From assembly GCA_904419285.1 (NCBI GenBank), contig CAJFQZ010000001.1, forward strand, positions 124,001 through 188,000: a stretch of 64,000 nt of DNA, in the 5' to 3' direction. Position numbers and translations under genes: made by a program. This document shows, piece after piece, positions 17,608 through 25,199 of the stretch. How positions within the stretch are numbered: position 1 is the first letter of the stretch; each line of letters begins with the position of its first letter. The notes beneath the pieces are model-generated. The model worked only from the letters and a program-made list of their open reading frames with translations. It ran no database searches and was not told where the DNA came from. Source of the DNA: Lachnospiraceae bacterium UBA1818 (GTDB lineage: Bacteria > Bacillota > Clostridia > Lachnospirales > Lachnospiraceae).

Positions 17608-17710
17608 CAGCGTCTCCCTCCTCTTTTTCTTTATCTTATCCCGAGAAAGCCTTTCATGTCTATCGAATCCATTTGACAGTCCGTATTCTGTCTGTCAAAA
17701 TGCTTTTACA

Positions 17711-18100
17711 TCACTGCCAGTGAGCTTCCACTTCTTTTTTCAATGTGCAGAACATATCATAAAATTCACTTTTTGTCAGACGGACAATCTCTAATGCAAT
17801 TTCCCTGTTATACGAATGTGTCACATTATTCCTTTCCTGCAGTGCCTTAAGCCACAACGTTTCGTCTGATATCATCCCAGCTTTATAAGCTGTTTTTAAT
17901 ATCATTTTGGGTGAACCTGTTGCGCCCTGCTCAAATCCATATGCTTCTAATATTACCTTCATCATTTTCCAAGCCTGTTCAAAGCACACTTCGTACAATC
18001 CGACCAGCCCGGTAAGGATAACCGTATCATATGGTTCACTGTACTTATATATTTCCTTCAAGTTTGATAACGCAGCGCAAAAATTGTCATACTTTTTCAT
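17711..18100 (-). CDS. hepT: HepT-like HEPN-domain protein (HI0074 family)
   Basis: A 129-residue all-helical HEPN protein. The RNase signature is present as RNNVTHSY (R-N-x3-H) at about residues 91-98, so the active site looks intact. The start overlaps the end of the nucleotidyltransferase gene by 14 bases. In characterised HepT-MntA pairs the HEPN ribonuclease is the toxin and is silenced by AMPylation by the nucleotidyltransferase. Here the antitoxin-like gene comes first. TPR-like substrate-binding roles outside toxin-antitoxin systems have also been proposed for this family. Confidence 0.82.
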   Translation of the reverse strand: MKKYDNFCAALSNLKEIYKYSEPYDTVILTGLVGLYEVCFEQAWKMMKVILEAYGFEQGATGSPKMILKTAYKAGMISDETLWLKALQERNNVTHSYNREIALEIVRLTKSEFYDMFCTLKKEVEAHWQ

Positions 18101-18395
18101 AGATTACTCGCCCTTCCTTCTCAATAGAATCTCTCAGTTCCTGCTGCATACAGCGGTTCAAATCTACAATATCAAATTCAAGAAGAGTCGACGTCTCTTC
18201 CTCCACATCCAATGCAAATCTCAGAAAATCCCCTCCGGCTACTGCCAGGTCAATGTCACTTGTTCTCTTGAAATCGCCTCTTGCCCTGGAGCCAAAAAGC
18301 AAAACTTTATCTACCTGGCACCTTTTCGCAATCTCACAGATTTCCATAATAACCTGTTCCCGTATTCCCGTCTCTGCCACTCTATCCATCTCCAT
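18087..18395 (-). CDS. mntA: MntA-like minimal nucleotidyltransferase
   Basis: A 102-residue minimal nucleotidyltransferase. The catalytic motif GSRARGDFKRTSDIDLAV (about residues 35-52) has the GSxARG and the two aspartates needed for metal-dependent nucleotidyl transfer. GGAGG lies eight bases before the start. It forms a two-gene unit with the HEPN gene and likely acts as the antitoxin by modifying it. A TATAAT with TG extension lies upstream (about 18440-18450, minus strand). Confidence 0.82.
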   Translation of the reverse strand: MEMDRVAETGIREQVIMEICEIAKRCQVDKVLLFGSRARGDFKRTSDIDLAVAGGDFLRFALDVEEETSTLLEFDIVDLNRCMQQELRDSIEKEGRVIYEKV

Positions 18396-18481
18396 TACTC
18401 AGTCCTCCATCTGTCAGCTGCGTGTATCTCTGCTGGCTTCATTATACCAGAAACTATTCTAAGCATCCACTTAATATCCTG

Positions 18482-18510
18482 TTGACATGCGCCCGTTTTT
18501 GAATTAGTAT
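18482..18510 (+). promoter_or_regulatory. promoter of the DUF5808 membrane-protein gene
   Basis: TTGACA (18482-18487), a 17-base spacer and TAGTAT (18505-18510), with GGAGGGGAGAGG serving as ribosome binding site before the start at 18551. Confidence 0.6.
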
Positions 18511-18550
18511 TATTAATACAAATAGGACAATCTGGAGGGGAGAGGATTCT

Positions 18551-19963
18551 ATGATCAACACAGTGATTTTTATCTTTTTTGCTTTGCTTGACCTGTCGAT
18601 GGTGGGATTGTGCAGCTACTGCTATTCCGGAAAGGAAAAATACAGAGAAAGGATGATACTCGGCGTCCATGTTCCCCCGAACGCCGAAAAGGATGAAGCT
18701 GCTGAGTCGCTCATACAGAAATATCGAAACGGATTTCGAAGATCCCAGCGGCTGAACCTGGCTGCCGGAATCCTCATCCCGGCACTCTGCTTTCTCAGTA
18801 TGGGAATCCTCATTCCCCTCTGGACACTGTGGTGCCTGGAATTCTGCGCTTTCTATGTCTTTTACCCAAGGTCTTATCATCGGAAAATGTACGCCTTGAA
18901 ACTGGAACGTCAATGGTTCAATGAGGAACCCCATTACAGCACTGCGGCTGATACTCGAGTCAGCGCTATGTCCGACCGTTTCCCGGTCACCTGGAAATGG
19001 CACCTTCCTGCCCTTGCTGTCGGAATCGGCCTGTGGGTATTTCCCGCTCTTCGCAGTACGCTCACTGCGACATCACTGGGAATGATATTTGCCGCAGTCT
19101 GCGTTCTCCTCCCGGCGGTATTCCTTATCCTTCATCTCTGTCTGTCCGTTCAGAAGAACCAGGTCTACAGCCAGGACAGCACTGTAAATGAAAAGCTCAA
19201 CCGTATCCAGAAGCGCACCTGGACCGGATCTCTCGTCGCCGCAGACTACGCCAGCCTGACCGCCGGACTCTATCTATGCGCGCGTCTCCTGTTCGGGCGG
19301 GAACTGTACTTCTGGGACTATATCATCTACAGTGCCATCGATCTGCTCGGAGCTGCCGCGATCATAGCTGCAGTGATCACAATCCGACAGCGGCGAAGAG
19401 CCGTACTGAATCAGGATACCCATCCCCTGCTGACAGATGACGACGAATACTGGAAAAACGGATGGTATTCTAATCCTCATGACCGTCATCTTTTTGTCGA
19501 AGACAGAATGTGCAGCACCAGCTACGCTATAAACATGGCTCATCCGGCAGCCAAATGGTGGATCGGCGCAGCAGCCGTTTTCTGCACTGCAGCAGTCGCA
19601 GGCGTCCTCATTCTATCAGTGATCCTTATAGATCTGGACTTTTCCGAAACTGAACTGGAAGTCAGCGGAAATGAAGTGACGGTCTCCTACTCTTTCTACG
19701 ACTGCAGCTTTTCTCTGGACGACATACAGTCAGCGGAGCTTCTCGATGAACTCCCGGACGACAATTTTTCCAGGGAAAACGGCGGAGATACAGAGAAGCT
19801 TCTTGTCGGCCACTTCAAGGGAGACAAAACCGGGGATGTCATGATGTTCTTATACAAAAAAGAAACACCGCTGATCCGGATCGATCTTCCGGGACAGACA
19901 GTATTTCTGAACAGTGATGTGGAGGGACGGACAGAGGAATGGTATCAGGTTCTGATAGAATAA
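18551..19963 (+). CDS. multi-pass membrane protein with DUF5808 domain
   Basis: A 470-residue protein, one of the few plus-strand genes. Hydrophobic segments lie at about 1-20, 75-115, 150-195, 215-275 and 330-360. The stretch DDEYWKNGWYSNPHDRHLFV (about 296-315) is the DUF5808 signature seen in Firmicute membrane proteins, often paired with DUF1648. The C-terminal 110 residues are polar and may form a small beta-rich domain. Function is unknown. It has its own promoter and a strong bidirectional terminator downstream. Confidence 0.72.
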   Translation: MINTVIFIFFALLDLSMVGLCSYCYSGKEKYRERMILGVHVPPNAEKDEAAESLIQKYRNGFRRSQRLNLAAGILIPALCFLSMGILIPLWTLWCLEFCAFYVFYPRSYHRKMYALKLERQWFNEEPHYSTAADTRVSAMSDRFPVTWKWHLPALAVGIGLWVFPALRSTLTATSLGMIFAAVCVLLPAVFLILHLCLSVQKNQVYSQDSTVNEKLNRIQKRTWTGSLVAADYASLTAGLYLCARLLFGRELYFWDYIIYSAIDLLGAAAIIAAVITIRQRRRAVLNQDTHPLLTDDDEYWKNGWYSNPHDRHLFVEDRMCSTSYAINMAHPAAKWWIGAAAVFCTAAVAGVLILSVILIDLDFSETELEVSGNEVTVSYSFYDCSFSLDDIQSAELLDELPDDNFSRENGGDTEKLLVGHFKGDKTGDVMMFLYKKETPLIRIDLPGQTVFLNSDVEGRTEEWYQVLIE

Positions 19964-20065
19964 TAGCTGATACGATTATTTGTACTTAGGATGATTCTTT
20001 CTTAAGTTTCTTTTTTCGGGAAGTGCCATGCAGATTCATATGTACAACGTAAATGATAGGTATAC

Positions 20066-20092
20066 GCAAAAAAGCCCTAAGGGGCTTTTTTT
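20066..20092. terminator. bidirectional intrinsic terminator
   Basis: AAAAAAGCCC pairs with GGGCTTTTTT around TAAG. The A and T runs flank the stem on both sides, so it can stop transcription in both directions: from the DUF5808 gene on plus, and from the CRISPR-like unit on minus. Confidence 0.85.
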
Positions 20093-20104
20093 ATTGCGTG
20101 TATT

Positions 20105-20283
20105 AGTTTTTGAGAAAAACGAGTCTGACTTCATTTCTCAAACATCGACTGGTTTGGTAAGGTCCTGGCTCATGGGTTCAGTGCCCTGAACGGGCTTACT
20201 TCATTTCTACCTTATCAGCTTCATGAGTACTACAAAAAAATATTCTGGTGTCAACGCCCTGAACGGGCTTACTTCATTTCTAC
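20105..20283 (-). CRISPR. three-repeat, two-spacer CRISPR-like mini array, no cas genes nearby
   Basis: Read on the minus strand, 36-base repeats lie at 20248-20283 and 20175-20210, with a degenerate third at 20105-20140. Spacers are 37 bases (20211-20247) and 34 bases (20141-20174). Repeats begin GTAGAAATGAAGTAAGCCCG and contain a GCCC-GTTCA-GGGC stem. The first two match through base 28 and drift only at the 3' end; the third keeps GAGAAATGAAGTC and has decayed, as terminal repeats often do. A conserved AT-rich leader adjoins the first repeat. No cas gene occurs in the window. I do not assign a type. Confidence 0.6.
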
Positions 20284-20420
20284 GGTACCCTCTAAAACCC
20301 CTTGAAAACACTGGCTTTCCAGCCTCATTTTTGCAAGTATTTGTCAGACTATTCTGAAAACAGCTGTTTTCTGCTGATTTTTGGGCATGTTCATAATTTA
20401 TTCATATTTAGAACTGATAT
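20284..20420 (-). promoter_or_regulatory. CRISPR-like leader, copy 1
   Basis: About 135 AT-rich bases abut the first repeat. They contain the palindrome GAAAACAGCTGTTTTC and the hairpin-prone GGCTGGAAAGCC. Nearly the same sequence abuts a single repeat at 22007-22042. The rest of the stretch up to 20547 is AT-rich and shows nothing further. Confidence 0.5.
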
Positions 20421-20547
20421 TCTGCCAATTTTCTCCACCTCATTATATCTTAAGATAAAAGAATTTGAAACCCTTTTCTGTTATCACGCATATAATTTAA
20501 TATTGGACCATATACCCGTCTGTACCGGAATCATTATGGTATCTCTT

Positions 20548-21015
20548 CTATTTTCTGACCCGATAAAGTCTGATAAGCCAAAACGCCAGATTCCCTATGA
20601 TCAATATCAAGTATGCCAGGGTAAACCATCCGGGAAGGGAAGTTCCCGCAACTGTATTGAAAATAAGAAACGTAAAAACAAACGTCATGGCAAACTTTAA
20701 TGTTTTTACCATATATTTTAAGGTGCGATAAACTCGCACTCTATTCTCTGGCGTCACCTGTACTCCAGTATTCCAAACAGAAGGAAAACACTCTACCAGA
20801 GAAATCATGAGGTACAGTATCCATGACATCACTACAATAAAAAGGATCTCTCCTTTTCCGCCCCAGCGATCGATCTCTCCCGCAAAATTATAGTGCATCG
20901 GCAATTTATCCGGAATAGACGGCCAGCTGATAAACAGATACAGCGGTGTTCCGCTCAGCATGATCAATCCCAGAACTTCCATAATAATATCTGCCGCTGA
21001 GTTTTTAATTTTCAT
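20548..21015 (-). CDS. DUF1648-domain membrane protein
   Basis: A 155-residue protein with four hydrophobic segments. The DUF1648 signature is visible near the N-terminus: SWPSIPDKLPMHYNFAGEIDRWGGK (about 28-52), matching the P-x-H-x-N/F-G-x-x-D-x-W/F-G pattern. These proteins are often encoded near regulators of antimicrobial peptides or membrane stress, but function is not established. It overlaps the preceding gene by 11 bases and lies between the two CRISPR-like leaders. Confidence 0.75.
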   Translation of the reverse strand: MKIKNSAADIIMEVLGLIMLSGTPLYLFISWPSIPDKLPMHYNFAGEIDRWGGKGEILFIVVMSWILYLMISLVECFPSVWNTGVQVTPENRVRVYRTLKYMVKTLKFAMTFVFTFLIFNTVAGTSLPGWFTLAYLILIIGNLAFWLIRLYRVRK

Positions 21016-21451
21016 TCTCTTCTCCCTGGTCTTTTCTGACCTCTTCTCTAAAATCCTTGATCGACGTTACAGCAAAAAGGAACGAAATAATCAGTATAGC
21101 AAGATCACTTACTGATACACTGTCCATAAAGTAGTCTGCAAGGGCCATTGAAACTGCTGAAAACAGCGTATCCAATATTACAAAAAACACGATTCCCTGA
21201 TTTTCCGTGCTCCAGCCCGACGACACAAGTGCCCGCGGAAACGCAGACGACAGGATATCCAGCGGAAAGCCCACAGCCATCACGACAACAAAAAACAGAA
21301 TAATACTTCCTACAGATTTATACTCAAATCCGAAGATTCTCATAATTGACCCGCTTATGATGGCTATTGCCGCAATTATGATGAGTATAATACCCGCTAT
21401 GATTGAGTATCCTAATACTGATACTGCAAGCTTTTTTATCTTTTCCTTCAT
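21005..21451 (-). CDS. hypothetical membrane protein, possibly YrvL-like
   Basis: A 148-residue protein with about four membrane segments and a charged C-terminal tail (REEVRKDQGEENEN). The segment VFFVILDTLFSAVSMALADYFMDSVSVSDLAI is reminiscent of YrvL-type regulatory membrane proteins, but the match is from memory and weak. It is coupled to the DUF1648 gene and follows DUF2200 by 15 bases. Confidence 0.5.
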   Translation of the reverse strand: MKEKIKKLAVSVLGYSIIAGIILIIIAAIAIISGSIMRIFGFEYKSVGSIILFFVVVMAVGFPLDILSSAFPRALVSSGWSTENQGIVFFVILDTLFSAVSMALADYFMDSVSVSDLAILIISFLFAVTSIKDFREEVRKDQGEENEN

Positions 21452-21466
21452 AATATCAGGTTATGC

Positions 21467-21817
21467 TCACTTTCTCAGGATTTTCTCCATGCTTTTTCCT
21501 TTTGCAAGTTCATCGACCAGCTTATCCAGATACCGGATCTCCCGCATGAGCGGTTCCTCAATATTTTCTACCCTTACGCCGCAAACCACACCTCTGATCA
21601 GTTTTCTGTTCTCGTTCAGTTCTGGTGCATTGCGGAAAAACTCTTCATAAGTAATCCTTGTACCAAGCATCGCCTCTAAATCTGTCTGCCTGTAACCAGT
21701 CAGCCACCGAATGATCTCGTCCACTGCCTCCTGTGTTCTACCCTTTTTAACAGCCTTATTGACGAGGAGCGGATAAATTTTAGAAAGCTCCATTTTGTAA
21801 ACTTTTTCATTGCTCAT
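21467..21817 (-). CDS. DUF2200 family protein
   Basis: A 116-residue cytoplasmic protein starting [20 protein letters not shown]. Hallmarks of DUF2200 are [39 protein letters not shown] and [19 protein letters not shown]; together they span nearly the whole protein. I prefer the ATG at 21817 over one six codons upstream, which has no binding site. The biochemical role of DUF2200 is unknown. Confidence 0.88.
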   Translation of the reverse strand: MSNEKVYKMELSKIYPLLVNKAVKKGRTQEAVDEIIRWLTGYRQTDLEAMLGTRITYEEFFRNAPELNENRKLIRGVVCGVRVENIEEPLMREIRYLDKLVDELAKGKSMEKILRK

Positions 21818-22006
21818 AAAAAATGTTATCTCCATTATTTAAGACTATTCCGTTTATTCCGTAAAAAAACAATTCGGATAAGAAAAATTGGGTGCTCTTT
21901 CGCAGTTTACATTTCAGAAAAAATATAAAACTATATGCTAAGTCCCACAATAGAACTATCCTATTTTTCAAATAAAGCAGATACACGGTAACTAGAAATC
22001 CGTTGA

Positions 22007-22190
22007 GTGTCAACGCCCTAAACGGGCTTACTTCATTTCTACGGTACCCTCTAAAACCCCTTGAAAACACTGGCTTTCCAGCCTCATTTTTGCAGATATT
22101 TGTCAGACTATTCTGAAAACAGCCGTTTTCTGCCATTTTTTTGGCATGTTCATAATTTGTTCATATTTACACCTGCAGTTTTCCTCTTCC
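22007..22190 (-). repeat. second CRISPR-like leader plus single repeat
   Basis: The repeat (22007-22042) differs from the array's first repeat at one base (CCCTAAACGGG instead of CCCTGAACGGG). The adjoining bases 22043-22175 match the leader at 20284-20420 with few changes (for example CAGCTG to CAGCCG). No second repeat is visible in the 170 bases beyond it, and the DUF2200 gene follows. The rest of the 21818-22263 gap holds no recognisable gene. Confidence 0.6.
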
Positions 22191-22263
22191 AACAGCACCA
22201 TTATACTTCAATTCCTAACGTATGAAAACCTTTATTCTGCAAACTTTTTCTTCTCCCTAGCCT

Positions 22264-22647
22264 CTACACAGTGATCTCAATCTGGTTCCCCTCAATCCCG
22301 ATCACACAGCTTTCATAGTACCCGTCGCCTGTCGTACGCGGACCGCTTACAACCTCATATCCGTCTCTTTTCAATTCCTCTGTCAGCTCATCCACACGCT
22401 CCCTGCTGCCGACGCTGAACGCGATATGGATCAGCCCTGTTCTTGCCAGTGTCTTTTCCGCATCGTCCATCTGCGGTTTGTTCATAACCTCAAGGCGCGC
22501 CCCGTCTGAAAACGAGAGGAAATAAGACCGAAAGCCTGTCTTCTGGTTATAATAACCATCATTGGAAGATGCGCCCAGGTATTTTATAAAGAAATCCCTT
22601 GCAGCTTCCAGATTGTTTACATACATTGCCACATGCTCTATCCTCAT
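22264..22647 (-). CDS. VOC (glyoxalase/bleomycin-resistance) family protein
   Basis: A 127-residue protein with the two beta-alpha-beta-beta-beta modules of the VOC fold: MRIEHVAMYVNNLEAARDFF at the N-terminus and TGLIHIAFSVGSRERVDELT in the middle. The possible metal ligands H5, H75 and the terminal glutamate in GNQIEITV are in place. Start 22647 has GGAG six bases upstream. Substrate unknown; such genes commonly encode lactoylglutathione-lyase-like or detoxification proteins. Confidence 0.85.
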   Translation of the reverse strand: MRIEHVAMYVNNLEAARDFFIKYLGASSNDGYYNQKTGFRSYFLSFSDGARLEVMNKPQMDDAEKTLARTGLIHIAFSVGSRERVDELTEELKRDGYEVVSGPRTTGDGYYESCVIGIEGNQIEITV

Positions 22648-22716
22648 AGAAATCTCCATTCCGCCGCCTTACAGTCAGCGGCATATATCCTCCTTCTGAT
22701 GAATCACTTTTCTCCA

Positions 22717-23085
22717 TCATCCTCTGACCACAGCCTGTCCGGCAAACACAGCGAGCACCCCGAGTACTGTGCTGAGCACGACATAGGCAAGTGCTGTCTG
22801 CATATTCCCGCCCTTGATCAGATCGCCCGTCTCCAGGGCAAAGGACGAAAATGTGGTAAATCCTCCGCAGATCCCCACCTTCAGGAACAGAACTGCTCTG
22901 GGATTCAGCGCGCTGTTTTTCAGCGCCAGCGCAGCGATAATTCCGATAACAAAGGAGCCTGCGATATTGATCAGAAATGTCTTTACAGGGAAGGCTCCCC
23001 CTTCATTCAGGGGAATCAGTCCGATCAGATACCTGCAGACTGCCCCGATAAATCCCCCTGCTCCTACAACAATACAATCGATCAT
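22717..23085 (-). CDS. crcB: fluoride channel CrcB/Fluc
   Basis: A 122-residue protein with four membrane helices that forms a dimeric fluoride exporter. The signatures are GGFIGAVCRYLIG, FLINIAGSFVIGIIAA and GICGGFTTFSSFALET, which contains the phenylalanine and Ser/Thr track of the pore. Start 23085 is preceded by GAGGGTG. Many Firmicutes carry two adjacent crcB genes forming a heterodimer; here only one is present. I see no fluoride riboswitch upstream, because the gene overlaps the region of the GNAT gene. Confidence 0.93.
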   Translation of the reverse strand: MIDCIVVGAGGFIGAVCRYLIGLIPLNEGGAFPVKTFLINIAGSFVIGIIAALALKNSALNPRAVLFLKVGICGGFTTFSSFALETGDLIKGGNMQTALAYVVLSTVLGVLAVFAGQAVVRG

Positions 23086-23095
23086 AATAACACCC

Positions 23096-23575
23096 TCATT
23101 TAACAACTTTTTCCATCACATAGTTTATCAGCAGGAGACCGCCCCGTTCCACCTGCTGTTTAAGCACGACCCTGTATCCCCGCTTCAGAAAAAAGGGCTT
23201 TGCCGTGATCGAGGCGTGAGTCGTGATCTTCTCTGCCGGAACCGCTCTCTCCAGTTCATCGCAGATCGCGGATGCGATGCCCTGACGCTGATGATCCTTA
23301 TGTACGTACAGCCTGTCCAGGTATCCTGTGCTGTCTATATCTCCGAATCCGAGGAGCCGTTTCCCGAAGTCTTGCTTTTCCTCTTCCGTTTCTTCCGCCA
23401 CGATCGTAAAATGCTCCCGAAATGATTTATCCCACGCTTCCAGATCGACTTTTCCTGTTGCCCAGACATCCAACTGCTCCGGGGTATAATCCGCGGCGTT
23501 CACAGAATGGACCGTTTCATAAAACAGCTCTGCCATACTTTTGCAGTCTTCCAGCCGGTATTTTCTAAGTATCAT
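23096..23575 (-). CDS. GNAT family N-acetyltransferase
   Basis: A 159-residue acetyltransferase. The N-terminal RKYRLEDCKSMAELFYETV and the acetyl-CoA binding loop YVHKDHQRQGIASAICDELE (Q/R-x-x-G-x-G/A) are typical of GNAT enzymes. The C-terminal TAKPFFLKRGYRVV is the usual closing strand. The acceptor is unknown. It ends 11 bases before crcB and may share its transcript. Confidence 0.88.
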   Translation of the reverse strand: MILRKYRLEDCKSMAELFYETVHSVNAADYTPEQLDVWATGKVDLEAWDKSFREHFTIVAEETEEEKQDFGKRLLGFGDIDSTGYLDRLYVHKDHQRQGIASAICDELERAVPAEKITTHASITAKPFFLKRGYRVVLKQQVERGGLLLINYVMEKVVK

Positions 23576-23583
23576 ATGCCTCT

Positions 23584-23982
23584 CTAACCTTCCACGTATT
23601 TGAGATAAGGGATCAGCTCATCCCCATCCTCAGCAAGCAGTACCTCAGAGGAATCGGATTCATAGATCAACGTCCCCTGATCAAGAACAGTTGCGTCCCA
23701 GTCCTGAAATTCTTCTGTCACACCGGTGCGCTTGATCTCTCCTGCCTGTTCTCCTGCCGTAAGCTGCATTGCCCGAACCCATTCCAGATCCTGTGCATTC
23801 ATATATACGGTATCTTCGTACACGAAAAAATCCGCATTCTTATCTTCAGCGTAGACGGATTCAGGAGAATCATCCCCCGTCGTCCGGCTCACAGCCGCAC
23901 AGCCTGCCGGCAGTGCCGCGAGCAGCAGCGCCAGAATAAGTGCTGCAGATTTCTTTACTGTTTTTCTGATCTGTACTTTCAT
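23584..23982 (-). CDS. putative lipoprotein
   Basis: A 132-residue protein with a basic start, a hydrophobic stretch and a lipobox, LPAGC (cysteine at about residue 28), so it is probably lipid-anchored outside the membrane. The mature part is acidic and contains VYEDTVYMNAQDLEWV. I do not recognise the family. It ends nine bases before the GNAT gene. Confidence 0.7.
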   Translation of the reverse strand: MKVQIRKTVKKSAALILALLLAALPAGCAAVSRTTGDDSPESVYAEDKNADFFVYEDTVYMNAQDLEWVRAMQLTAGEQAGEIKRTGVTEEFQDWDATVLDQGTLIYESDSSEVLLAEDGDELIPYLKYVEG

Positions 23983-24008
23983 AGACCATCCCTCTCACTG
24001 TCTGTCAG

Positions 24009-24536
24009 TTAATCTGCCATATAATTCAGCAGCGGTTCCAGATATTTCTTGTCTGTCCAGTCGCATTTCTGTCCTGCCGCACACATAAGAGCTGTCATCC
24101 ACGGTTCATATGTGGAAGGATCCTTCTTCGCAATTGCTTTTTGAAGTATTTTACATAAAGTCCTGTCTTTAAATGACATGGACGCTTCATCCCATGCGCC
24201 CCTTCCGTAGAACATCGGAATCTCCTTCAGGTCTTCCTTCAGATTAAGTTCCTTTACTTCCTTTAATGCTTTTTCATCATATGGAGACGCTCCCACGCAG
24301 AATACAGCAGCTTTTTTCCCTGCCAGCGCCTGCCTGTTCTTTCTCAAAAAAGCGAGTCCTGCAATTCCTGATGCGTAAATGCCTCCGCACAGGATGATCC
24401 TGTCATATTTTTCGAACAGGCTGCTGTCAGCCTTCGATGTCTCAATCACATCGAACCCTGCAGCTTCCCTGAGCCATTCCGCATATTTCTTTGTTGCGCC
24501 ATATTTGGACTGATAAATTATGATTCCCTTTCCCAT
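24009..24536 (-). CDS. flavodoxin-domain protein
   Basis: A 175-residue FMN-binding protein. The phosphate loop is at the extreme N-terminus (IIIYQSKYGATKKYAEWL), followed by the flavodoxin-like ILCGGIYASGIAGLAFLRKN. This matches the flavodoxin-domain group that includes HemG-like protoporphyrinogen oxidase and many clostridial proteins of unknown role. The C-terminal extension (about 130-175) is basic and unassigned. Confidence 0.85.
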   Translation of the reverse strand: MGKGIIIYQSKYGATKKYAEWLREAAGFDVIETSKADSSLFEKYDRIILCGGIYASGIAGLAFLRKNRQALAGKKAAVFCVGASPYDEKALKEVKELNLKEDLKEIPMFYGRGAWDEASMSFKDRTLCKILQKAIAKKDPSTYEPWMTALMCAAGQKCDWTDKKYLEPLLNYMAD

Positions 24537-24590
24537 AACGCTGTTCCTCCGTTTTTATACAACTTCTTCTGCTGCCGTTAACAGCTATAT

Positions 24591-25199
24591 CTATGCAGAG
24601 ATCCTCCGAACCTCTTTCAGATACTTCCTGCCGTTCAGCCACTCTTCTTCCCGGACTGATGCTTCATATCCTCCGCCATTTTCCACCTGCCAGTGATAAA
24701 AATCATGCGGTTCCTCCGCAAGCCGCGACAGAGCTGCCATGATCGTTCCTCCGTGAACAACGAATGCCGCACTTTCTGCCTTTTCTTCTGTCAGGACATT
24801 GATCCACTTCCGTATTCCCTCCACGCATCTTGCCCGGAACTCTTCCTGAGCTTCTCCTCCCGGAAAGGCGGTTGTCCCGCCTGATTCCAGCCATGCAGTA
24901 TACGCAGGCTCCTCTTTCAGCTCTTCGTATGTCCTGCCCTCAAACAGTCCGAAATCACACTCCCTGAGCATCGGTTCTATGCAGATATCTGCCTGCGGAT
25001 AGATCAGCCGTGCCGTCTCAATACAGCGCTTCATCGGGCTGGCAATAACTGTCTGGACCTCCGGATAACTGTTTCTGCTTCTTTGAAACGCTTCCACAGC
25101 ATTCTCTGACAGGCTCTCGTCAGTCCGTCCGATATATTGTTTCTTCTCGTTGCCCGGCGTACACAGATGCCGTATAAGAACTATTTTCATCTCATCCAA
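24591..25199 (-). CDS. cobC: histidine phosphatase, probable alpha-ribazole-5'-phosphate phosphatase
   Basis: A 202-residue histidine-phosphatase-superfamily enzyme. The catalytic histidine is in LIRHLCTPGN (about residue 10), where L and C replace the usual G and x of RHGxT. The second-half motifs SPMKRCIETARLI and VVHGGTIMAAL, with the second catalytic histidine, are intact. It overlaps the cobS gene by eight bases, strong evidence that it removes the phosphate from alpha-ribazole phosphate or adenosylcobalamin phosphate in the last step of cobalamin synthesis. Confidence 0.85.
   Translation of the reverse strand: MDEMKIVLIRHLCTPGNEKKQYIGRTDESLSENAVEAFQRSRNSYPEVQTVIASPMKRCIETARLIYPQADICIEPMLRECDFGLFEGRTYEELKEEPAYTAWLESGGTTAFPGGEAQEEFRARCVEGIRKWINVLTEEKAESAAFVVHGGTIMAALSRLAEEPHDFYHWQVENGGGYEASVREEEWLNGRKYLKEVRRISA

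Noticed and set aside
20175..20283. Cas12a- or Cas13-type CRISPR repeats
   Set aside because: The repeat does not have the TCTAC-loop-GTAGA handle or the Cas13 hairpin; no type assigned.
20302..20700. Plus-strand ORF over the CRISPR leader
   Set aside because: It shadows the leader and DUF1648 gene; no binding site or recognisable domain.
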